From Rhodoferax_B sp049316285 (GTDB lineage Bacteria; Pseudomonadota; Gammaproteobacteria; Burkholderiales; Burkholderiaceae_C): a stretch of DNA of 64,000 nucleotides. The stretch is taken from positions 1 through 64,000 of the forward strand of contig NZ_JBMOXA010000003.1 in assembly GCF_049316285.1 (NCBI RefSeq), read 5' to 3'. The translations under genes and the position numbers were made by a program. The notes under the pieces were generated by a model. That model was not told the origin of the DNA. It did not search any database and saw only the letters and a program-made list of their open reading frames with translations. Shown piece by piece: positions 1 through 6,448 of this stretch; within the stretch, counting starts at the first letter, position 1; each line of letters starts with the position of its first letter.

Positions 1-2322
1 AAGGGCGAGCCGCTGTGGGGCGGTCCGGCCGTGGCGTTCATCGTGCGGGCGCAGCGCTCTGGCCAGGTGGTGGCGGTGGACATGCGCTACTTGGAGCCCG
101 AGCACAACGGCAAGGTGAAAACCGGCAGCCAGGGGGATAAGGCGGGCTCGCCCTGGGTGAGCGACTGGCGCAGGCTGGAGGCGGCGCGCACGGTGTATGT
201 GTGCGAGAGCAGCATCAACGTGCTGAGCATTGAGAGCTGTGCGCTGCCAGGTGTGGCGGCGCTGAGCATTCGCGGCACTGCCAACGTGGACAACATTGAC
301 TGGACGTTTTTGCGCGGCAAACAGGTGATTGGCTGCTTTGACAACGATCCGCCTTTCTACGACGCGAACAACGACAAGAACCCGAAGAACGGCTATTGCC
401 CGGGCCTATCGGCGTTTTGGCGGCTGCATGAGGTGCTGACGGGGCTGGACATCAGCTGTCTGATGGTCGACCAGGCCGGGTGGGTGGACGAGGACGACAA
501 GCCGATCAACGACATCAACGACTACCTGAAGGCCAAGGGGGTGGACGAGACGGCTAAGGCGCTGGTGAAGCTGCAGGATTGGATGATTCCGGGCATGGTG
601 GGGGATGCCGAGCGCCTGGGCAAGCCGCGGCTGTTTTTGCCGCACCACGACTACCTGACGTATTGGAAATACCGGGTGCAGCCGGACTTCACCAAGTTCG
701 TGACCAAGACGGAAAAAGACAACGACGGCAATGAAAAAATTGCGATGGCCGATGTGTGCGGCTTTCGCATTGCGGCCATCAGCCGGGTGAAGATTGCCAG
801 TGACGACAGCACGATGACGGGCGCCAAAGACAATGCGCCGACCACGATGTTTGCGCTGAGCGTGCAGGTGGCCCGCCACGGCGCCGAGCTGCAGCGCGTG
901 GTGGTGGACGATGAGCGGCTGCACAACATCGAGGTGTGGAAGAAGCTGGGCCCGGTGTATGCCCCCACGCCTTTCAGCCGCATGGTGAACGTGTGGGAGC
1001 GCGCGGCCAACATTGGCGCGCGCGACGCGGTGAACTTTGTGGGGCTGGCCTGGCGCGAAGGCAAGTTGGCCGTGAACGAGGGCAGCGACTGCTTTTTCAC
1101 GAACCCGACCGAGCAGTGCCCGTATCACAACCTGGCGTTTCCCAGCGGCGGCGTGGCTGACGCGGCGCAGGTGGTGCGCGCCTTTCAGGCCACGTTTGAG
1201 AACAACGCCAGCGCGGTGATGCTGGTGTGGGCGCTGGGGGCGCACCTGAAGGCGTTTCTGGGCTTTTGGCCGCACTTTGTGCTGCAGGCCGAGAAGGGCG
1301 TGGGTAAGTCGTTTCAGGTGAAGGCGGTGGGCAAGGCGGTGGGGATGAAGCAGTTCAGCCGGCAGTCGCTGGGCAGCGAGTACCGGATCATCGGTTCGGT
1401 GAGCTACACCAGCCAGCCGATCGCTTGGGGAGAGTTCAGCACGAACAAGCAAGAATTGCGCACCAAGGCAATTGGAACGTTGCAAGAGTGCTACCAATAC
1501 GAGAGCACGTCGCGCGGCATTGGGTTGAAGAGCAAGTTTTTGCTGAGTGCCCCTGTGCTACTGAGCGGCGAAGACGTGCCGGTGGACGGGCTGCAGGGCA
1601 AGCTGATCCAGACCAGCATGACGAAGGAAAAGCGCGGGCCCATGGTGCCCGACGATTGCCCTGCGTTCCCCATGCGGCAGTGGCTGCAGTACCTGGCCAG
1701 CAGCGACAAGAAAGCGGTGCTGAACCTGCACACTGAGCAGGTACAGGCGCTAAACAAGGCCAGCCTGGCCAAGGCCGACGACGCCGGCGCCGAGCGCATC
1801 GTGAACAACTATGCGGCGATGGCCACGGCCTGGTTGCTGATGTGCGACTTTGCGGGCATTGCCACCGATCAGGGCGGATTTTTGGGCGACCTGACGGCCG
1901 AGATGAACCGGCACATCAGCGAGACCACTGCCACGCGGCACCCGTGGGTGTGGATCCTGGAGAAGCTTTTCAGCGAGATCTCGCGCGGGGAGTTTCGGCA
2001 CCCGTTCCTGTTCAGCGATATCGACGAGGTGGAGGTGCTGTGCATTCGCACCGGGCACATCATGGACCACATCAGCCAGAGCAATGGCCTGCGCGCGTTT
2101 TGGGACGAGCTGCCGATTAAGAGCGACCGGGCGCTGAAGAAGCAGCTGGCACTGGCCGGCGTGCTGGTGCTGGACGATGACGGCGAGCCCCAGGCGGTAG
2201 AGCGCACCGTGGGCGGCCGCCGTGTGGGCCACATGGTGGCGCTGAGCATTGACGCGCTGAGCCGGTATGGGCTGCACCCGGTGGTGCCGGTTTCGCGTGC
2301 TGAACCAGAGGGGGCGTTTTGA
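1..2322 (+). CDS. Toprim/P-loop primase-helicase-like protein of a mobile element (5' partial)
   Basis: The frame is open from base 1, so the gene begins upstream of the window; at least 773 codons are present. Near the visible N-terminus is a Toprim-like fold: a strand ending in a Glu (VYVCESSINVLSI) followed about 45 residues later by an acidic GCFDNDPP motif, as in primases. Around residues 418-430 of the visible part is a P-loop (AEKGVGKSF) followed by a hydrophobic domain of the kind found in DUF927/phage-type replicative helicases. The likely role is priming and unwinding for replication of an integrated or extrachromosomal form of the element. It is followed by an iteron-like array and two recombinase genes. 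The Toprim and P-loop calls rest on motifs; the precise family is inference. Confidence 0.7.
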   Translation, partial: KGEPLWGGPAVAFIVRAQRSGQVVAVDMRYLEPEHNGKVKTGSQGDKAGSPWVSDWRRLEAARTVYVCESSINVLSIESCALPGVAALSIRGTANVDNIDWTFLRGKQVIGCFDNDPPFYDANNDKNPKNGYCPGLSAFWRLHEVLTGLDISCLMVDQAGWVDEDDKPINDINDYLKAKGVDETAKALVKLQDWMIPGMVGDAERLGKPRLFLPHHDYLTYWKYRVQPDFTKFVTKTEKDNDGNEKIAMADVCGFRIAAISRVKIASDDSTMTGAKDNAPTTMFALSVQVARHGAELQRVVVDDERLHNIEVWKKLGPVYAPTPFSRMVNVWERAANIGARDAVNFVGLAWREGKLAVNEGSDCFFTNPTEQCPYHNLAFPSGGVADAAQVVRAFQATFENNASAVMLVWALGAHLKAFLGFWPHFVLQAEKGVGKSFQVKAVGKAVGMKQFSRQSLGSEYRIIGSVSYTSQPIAWGEFSTNKQELRTKAIGTLQECYQYESTSRGIGLKSKFLLSAPVLLSGEDVPVDGLQGKLIQTSMTKEKRGPMVPDDCPAFPMRQWLQYLASSDKKAVLNLHTEQVQALNKASLAKADDAGAERIVNNYAAMATAWLLMCDFAGIATDQGGFLGDLTAEMNRHISETTATRHPWVWILEKLFSEISRGEFRHPFLFSDIDEVEVLCIRTGHIMDHISQSNGLRAFWDELPIKSDRALKKQLALAGVLVLDDDGEPQAVERTVGGRRVGHMVALSIDALSRYGLHPVVPVSRAEPEGAF

Positions 2323-2621
2323 TGCTGCAGCCGTGCCTTGCCCCCTGGCTCTACCAAGCCACCACGCGCCGCCAGGCGCGCTCCATTCACCGCGCAGCGG
2401 CTGATGTGCATTCATGCGCAAGCGGCATCAATGCCGCGCCGCTTTCCCCTTTCCCCCCGCACCCCCCGACCGAGTTAAACCGGCCCGCCGGGAGCGGCCT
2501 GGAAGGGGGAGGGGGCGCCGCGATAGCTAATTTCTATGCCGGGGGTTGGAGACACCGCGCAAAACCCGGGGATTCCACCCCCCAACACCCTGGACACCCG
2601 CATGGTTGTAAGCAAAACCAT

Positions 2622-2848
2622 CTCACGGGTTTTTCTAAATCTCCACGGGTTGGCCGTTTTATTCCACGGGTTGGCCGTTTTTCTCCACGCTTTTGCTTTT
2701 GCGGTTTTGCGCCGTTCTCTATCTCTCTCTTTCAAATTTCAGAGAGAGAGAGGAGAGAAAGAGAGCCCAACAGAGGGAAAACGGCTTCCACGGGTTTGAA
2801 AAGTGGTGACGAAATGTATCCACGGGTTGGGTTTGCGATCCACGGGTT
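2622..2848. repeat. Iteron-like array of CACGGGTT repeats
   Basis: The octamer CACGGGTT occurs on the plus strand at 2624, 2644, 2665, 2789, 2821 and 2841, with a degenerate copy (CACGCTTT) at 2686. Most copies are preceded by TC. Spacings are 20, 21 and 21 bases in the first cluster and 32 and 20 in the second, about two helical turns, so a bound protein would sit on one face of the DNA. The second and third copies share a longer unit reading TCCACGGGTTGGCCGTTTT. Bases 2323-2976 hold no convincing gene; several open frames run through the repeats but look like shadows. An origin or initiator/regulator binding region next to the primase gene is the best reading. Confidence 0.7.
2723..2748. 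repeat. CT/AG inverted repeat inside the iteron region
   Basis: CTCTCTCT at 2723-2730 pairs with AGAGAGAG at 2741-2748 around a 10-base AT-rich loop. It lies between the two iteron clusters. It could be a cruciform or DNA-unwinding feature of an origin, or simply a purine/pyrimidine tract; function is inferred. Confidence 0.5.
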
Positions 2849-2954
2849 TTCCGGGGATGAAAAAAGAGGCATTTGCCAATGGCGACAGGCACTTAGCGCG
2901 GTGGTTCACACCTTCCCCGGGTTTTTTGCCGGAAATGCGTCCACCCCTGCTGTG

Positions 2955-2962
2955 AACCCGTG
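2955..2962 (-). promoter_or_regulatory. Inverted copy of the CACGGGTT repeat just upstream of the tyrosine recombinase
   Basis: AACCCGTG at 2955-2962 is the reverse complement of the iteron core. It ends 14 bases before the recombinase ATG and 4 bases before its Shine-Dalgarno sequence. A protein that binds the array could therefore also bind here and control the recombinase. This is inference from position. Confidence 0.45.
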
Positions 2963-2976
2963 TGTTGGAGGTGTCC

Positions 2977-4002
2977 ATGGCGTTTAAAGGCTGGACCGAT
3001 CAACTGGCCATTGATGCGTGGCTGGAATATCTGGATGTGGCGAAGAACCGCAGCGACCGCACGCGGGAGGCCTATTTGCTGGCCATGCGCCGGCTGCAGG
3101 AGTTCATGGAGCCGGCGTCCATCCTGGGCGCCTCGCCGGCCGAGCTGGAGGCCTTCTGTGGCATGTGGCTGAATCAGCGCGATGTGCTGGCCCTGAGTCG
3201 CAAGCCGTACGTGAGCGCGGTGCGTGGCTTCTACCGTTGGGCCCAGGCCAAGGGGGTGATCGAGCTGAACCCGTCGCTGCAGGTGGAATACCCCAAGACC
3301 GGCAAGCGCCTGCCCAACACCATCACCCTGGCCAACGCTGAGCGGCTGCTGTGTGCGCCCAACCTGGCCACCTTCCGGGGCATGCGTGATGCAGCGATCC
3401 TGCACGTGCTGGTGGGTTGTGGCCTGCGTATCAGCGGGCTAGTGAACCTGAACGAGGGCGACCTGCAGCAACAGCAGATCGACGGCGAGGTGCGCATGGC
3501 GTTGATCACCCTGGAGAAGGGCGACAAGGAGCGCCTGGTGCCCGTGCCACGCGAGGCGGCCGCCATCCTGCGGGTGTACCTGGCGCACGAAGACCTGGCC
3601 AAGATCGATCGTGATGTGAAGGGGCGCGACGGTCGACCAGACCGCGTGCTGTTCATTGGCACACGCAATTCAACGGTGACAGCGGACCGCTTCAGAGGTG
3701 AAGAACGCCGCATGACGCGCCAGACCGTGCATCGCATGCTGCAGCGTTACGGCCAGCCCTTAGGCATACCGGACGCGCAGCTGCACCCGCATGCCATGCG
3801 CCACCTGTACGGCACCAGGTTGACTGAGGGCGGCGCCTCGTCTCTGGTGGTGCAGGAGCTGATGGGCCACGACAACATCCGCAGCACTGCGATCTACACC
3901 GCGCTGGCCGTGGAGATGAAGACCCGCGTGGTCGACGCCAACAGCCCGCTCTCTCGCATGAACACCCCTATCAGCGAACTGCTCAAGCGCCTGCCGCGCT
4001 GA
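2977..4002 (+). CDS. Tyrosine recombinase/phage-integrase family protein
   Basis: 341 residues, XerC/XerD-sized, with an N-terminal SAM-like core-binding domain (about residues 5-100) and a C-terminal catalytic domain. The active-site set is visible: Arg in GCGLRISGLVNL, Lys in LEKGDKERLVPV, His and Arg in HPHAMRHLYG, His in MGHDNIRST and the Tyr nucleophile in AIYTAL. The ATG at 2977 is chosen because GGAGG lies 5 bases upstream at 2967-2971; a GTG at 2962 is also in frame but lacks such a site. It follows the iteron array. Because a serine recombinase sits at the element's tRNA boundary, this enzyme may resolve multimers or serve another site rather than integrate the element. Confidence 0.88.
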   Translation: MAFKGWTDQLAIDAWLEYLDVAKNRSDRTREAYLLAMRRLQEFMEPASILGASPAELEAFCGMWLNQRDVLALSRKPYVSAVRGFYRWAQAKGVIELNPSLQVEYPKTGKRLPNTITLANAERLLCAPNLATFRGMRDAAILHVLVGCGLRISGLVNLNEGDLQQQQIDGEVRMALITLEKGDKERLVPVPREAAAILRVYLAHEDLAKIDRDVKGRDGRPDRVLFIGTRNSTVTADRFRGEERRMTRQTVHRMLQRYGQPLGIPDAQLHPHAMRHLYGTRLTEGGASSLVVQELMGHDNIRSTAIYTALAVEMKTRVVDANSPLSRMNTPISELLKRLPR

Positions 4003-4153
4003 GTTTTTCCACCACAAGGCAAACACATGTCCATCCACGCAACAGCGTTACACAAATACCATTCTGTCACCCAGAAAATTGAAGGGCCCCGACGGCAATG
4101 TCCGATCTCGTGCCATCTCGCAACTTTCCCTCATAACGGGCTAACTCGGCAGT

Positions 4154-4198
4154 GGGGTGCAGTGCGTCATCTGTTGAACCACGCAGTGGTGACACCCC
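4154..4198. repeat. Imperfect inverted repeat between the two recombinase modules
   Basis: GGGGTG (4154-4159) pairs with CACCCC (4193-4198), and inside it TGCGT pairs with ACGCA, with a short bulge. Bases 4003-4225 otherwise show no gene. The arrangement resembles a structured leader or recombinase arm-binding site; this is inference. Confidence 0.45.
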
Positions 4199-4225
4199 TC
4201 GCCATAGCTACGCAGGGGGGGCAAC

Positions 4226-4789
4226 ATGCGGCAAAGGCGCAGTGAGAACCCTGCACGCGCCTGGCAGCAGCTGGACATGCTCGGCAGTGACAGTGAGAGT
4301 CAGTCGCATTCCGAGGGGGTGGGGGCCCGGCATGCACCAACCCAGTGCACCCCCGGGGGGGGAGGGTACCTAGATAGCGGGAGCCCCTCTGAACATCGCC
4401 CACGGCGGGTTAAAAAAAATTTCGCGAAAAATTCTGGCGCGTCTCCCTCTGAGCACCTGCTGCTGGACGAGCTGGCTGCCATGGGGTTGTCGCGCGTTGT
4501 GCTGGCCGTGGCTGAAGAGTTGGGATTCGAGGCCTTCATGCGCGTGTGGCGGGTGCTGGATAGCGCGCCCGAGCTGCTCTCCGACAACGGCTACACATTG
4601 ATTGTGCGTATGCCACGGCTGCGGGCCTATCAGCGCTTTCAGCGCAACCGCTTGGTGGAGACCATGGCCGCCATGGGGTACTCGCAGCGCGAGGTTCAGA
4701 AGAAAGTGAGCGAGCAGTTGGGTGAAAAAATCAGCGATCGTCACACCAGGCGCTTGATGGCCAGTCGTCGCAAGAGAATCTCAAGATGA
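4226..4789 (+). CDS. Small Mor-like helix-turn-helix protein coupled to the serine recombinase
   Basis: 187 residues. The N-terminal 70 residues are low-complexity and basic. From about residue 75 the sequence is compact: a helical segment (LLLDELAAMGLSRVVLAVAE), a short strand-like stretch (LIVRMPRL), an RFQRNR motif, then a helix-turn-helix-like end with REVQKKVSEQLG and SDRHTRRLMASRR. That order (core, RNR, HTH) resembles the Mor transcription activator family, which is the tentative assignment. The ATG at 4226 has a G-rich Shine-Dalgarno-like run 5 bases upstream. Its stop overlaps the recombinase start (ATGA, 4786-4789), so the two are probably translationally coupled. It may regulate the recombinase or act as its directionality factor; neither is shown. 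Confidence 0.6.
   Translation: MRQRRSENPARAWQQLDMLGSDSESQSHSEGVGARHAPTQCTPGGGGYLDSGSPSEHRPRRVKKNFAKNSGASPSEHLLLDELAAMGLSRVVLAVAEELGFEAFMRVWRVLDSAPELLSDNGYTLIVRMPRLRAYQRFQRNRLVETMAAMGYSQREVQKKVSEQLGEKISDRHTRRLMASRRKRISR
4315..4354. repeat. GGGGGTG/CACCCCC inverted repeat
   Basis: GGGGGTG at 4315-4321 is matched by CACCCCC at 4348-4354. It lies in the low-complexity N-terminal coding part of the Mor-like gene, which raises the possibility that translation really begins further downstream and that this stretch is regulatory. Confidence 0.4.
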
Positions 4790-6363
4790 AGAGAGCAGTG
4801 ATTTATGCCCGGGTGAGCACGCAGAAGCAAGCCGACGATGGCGTTTCAATGGAAAGCCAAATCGAGCAGTGCCGGGTGAAGGCAAAGGCGCTAGATGCCG
4901 AGGTGGTGCAGGTGTTTCGTGACGACGGTGTCAGCGGTCGGACTGACAACCGGCCAGGGTTCCAAGCTGCTTTGGCCTATTGCGCTGCGCACCGGGTGAA
5001 TTTCATGGTGTGTTGGAGTTCATCTCGATTCGGACGCAACCTAGAAGACGCCTTGCGAAACACGGCTCTGCTGCGGGATTACGGCACGCGGCCGGCATAT
5101 GTGCACCAGGACGTGGATCTGGAAACCGACACCGGTTGGATGGTCGGCGTGATGACCGGGATGATGGACGAGATCTATTCTCGCAACGTCGCACGCGACA
5201 CCCTGCGCTCGATGGTGACAGCTTCGCGTGATGGATTTTTTGTCGGCGGGCACGTGCCCTTTGGCTATCAAGTTGAAAAGGTGGGCAAGCGGTCAAAGTT
5301 GGCTGTGCATGAAGACAACGCGTTGATCGTCAAGGGCATGTTTGCCCTTGCCTTGAATGACGGACTTGGCGCCCAGGCGATTGCCTTGCGCATGAATGCA
5401 GCGGGCATGACTCGCAACGGCAAAGCCTGGGGGAAAAATTCTGTGGCTTTGATCCTGAAGAGCCCCAGCTATATGGGGGAGCGTCTGTTTAACCAGGTCC
5501 ATCACAAAAGCCGTGGCGCCAAGCCCGAGAACGAGGTGGTGCGGGTTGCAAGTCACCCTGCGATCGTGACTAGAGAAGATTTTGAAAGGGTTCAAGCGAT
5601 GATGAAACAGCGCGTACCGCATGACGTTGGCGGCGTACCGCGCAGCAGCTTCGCATTTAGCGGCCTGTTGCGCTGTGGCATCTGCGACAACAACCTGCAG
5701 ATTAGAAACGGGACTGGGCGCAGTGGTGCGTTGTATAGCTATTACGCCTGCCTTGCGCACAAGAAGGGTAAGCCTAGATGCTGCTTGCACGCAGTGCGTG
5801 CCGAGGTGTTTGATACTTGGATGGTCGACCAGTTGTTAGAGCGCGTCTTGACCACTTCGGTTGTCGAAAAAATCGTGGCCGACATTCGTGCCAGCGGCGG
5901 GAAGTGGGCAGAGGAACGCGTTATCCGCCGGCGCGCTTTGGTAAAAGAACTGCGGGAAGCGGAGTCGCGACGCGGCAACCTGTACGACGTGTTGGAAACG
6001 ATGGGGACGAATACGCCCGACCTTGCCGATGTGAAGACGCGTTTGAGTGGCTTAGTTGAGACCATTCGCAACGTCGAGCGAGCGCTAGAAGCGCTGGAAG
6101 TAAAAGAGGCTCCAAACTACGACCTGGTCGACGTGGACCCGCAGCAAGCGGTGGAGACCATTCGGGAAGTCATTCGCAGTTGCGAAGAGCCCAAAAAACT
6201 AAAGGCCATGCTCTCAACCTTCGTTGATCACATAGCCGTTAGCAATGGTACTGTGACGGTGGCATACAGAGAAGATGCTCTTCTTAGAGCACCTAATGCC
6301 ACGGTTCACAGTGGTGTTAGGTGGCTCCTCAACCTGGGCTCGAACCAGGGACCTACGGATTAA
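4786..6363 (+). CDS. Large serine recombinase (site-specific integrase)
   Basis: 525 residues. The N-terminal resolvase domain (residues 1-150) has the Ser nucleophile in YARVSTQKQ, the downstream Arg cluster (CWSSSRFGRNL) and the DxxxGRTDNRPGF stretch. A recombinase domain follows (FGYQVEK...GKAWGKNSVALILKSPSYMGE), then a zinc ribbon (LRCGICDNNL...YYACLAHKKGKPRCC) and a coiled-coil-like region (about 385-440). The gene overlaps its upstream neighbour by 4 bases. Its last 13 codons (WLLNLGSNQGPTD) and TAA stop are exactly the antisense of the adjacent tRNA-Asn, so the native C-terminus is defined by the attachment site. It is the most likely integrase of the element. Confidence 0.93.
   Translation: MKRAVIYARVSTQKQADDGVSMESQIEQCRVKAKALDAEVVQVFRDDGVSGRTDNRPGFQAALAYCAAHRVNFMVCWSSSRFGRNLEDALRNTALLRDYGTRPAYVHQDVDLETDTGWMVGVMTGMMDEIYSRNVARDTLRSMVTASRDGFFVGGHVPFGYQVEKVGKRSKLAVHEDNALIVKGMFALALNDGLGAQAIALRMNAAGMTRNGKAWGKNSVALILKSPSYMGERLFNQVHHKSRGAKPENEVVRVASHPAIVTREDFERVQAMMKQRVPHDVGGVPRSSFAFSGLLRCGICDNNLQIRNGTGRSGALYSYYACLAHKKGKPRCCLHAVRAEVFDTWMVDQLLERVLTTSVVEKIVADIRASGGKWAEERVIRRRALVKELREAESRRGNLYDVLETMGTNTPDLADVKTRLSGLVETIRNVERALEALEVKEAPNYDLVDVDPQQAVETIREVIRSCEEPKKLKAMLSTFVDHIAVSNGTVTVAYREDALLRAPNATVHSGVRWLLNLGSNQGPTD
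6322..6363. other. Candidate attachment-site half at the tRNA-Asn 3' end
   Basis: These 42 bases belong both to the serine recombinase gene (plus strand) and to the tRNA-Asn gene from its encoded CCA back to the anticodon loop (minus strand). A mobile element ending here keeps the tRNA intact by carrying its 3' portion. The matching site at the other end should lie upstream of the window. The exact crossover point cannot be read from one end. Confidence 0.55.
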
Positions 6364-6397
6364 CAGTCCGGCGCTCTACCAACTGAGCTATTGAGGA
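6322..6397 (-). tRNA. tRNA-Asn(GTT)
   Basis: Read on the minus strand, the 7-base acceptor stem TCCTCAA (starting at 6397) pairs with TTGAGGA, followed by discriminator G and a genomically encoded CCA (6324-6322). The D-loop (AGCTCAGTTGGTAGAGC), the anticodon loop CTGTTAA with anticodon GTT at 6364-6362, and the T-loop (GGTTCGAGCC) are all present. Length is 76 bases including CCA. The 3' half overlaps the antisense serine recombinase gene. Confidence 0.96.
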
Positions 6398-6419
6398 ACA
6401 TCGTTCGTCACAGCCTCGT

Positions 6420-6448
6420 ATTATAGGCACATTTTTGGTGTTTTTACA
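6420..6448 (-). promoter_or_regulatory. Sigma-70-type promoter for tRNA-Asn
   Basis: On the minus strand a perfect TATAAT (-10, plus coordinates 6420-6425) is preceded with a 17-base spacer by TGTAAA (-35, 6443-6448). The -10 ends 23 bases before the tRNA 5' end. The -35 overlaps the 3' end of the TonB receptor gene. Confidence 0.65.

Noticed and set aside
406..1497. Long minus-strand open frame inside the primase gene
   Set aside because: His/Arg/Leu-rich shadow of a high-GC gene with no recognisable domain.
2319..2987. A 222-codon open frame through the iteron region
   Set aside because: Low-complexity, no ribosome site, and its sequence is dictated by the repeats; it also overruns the recombinase start.
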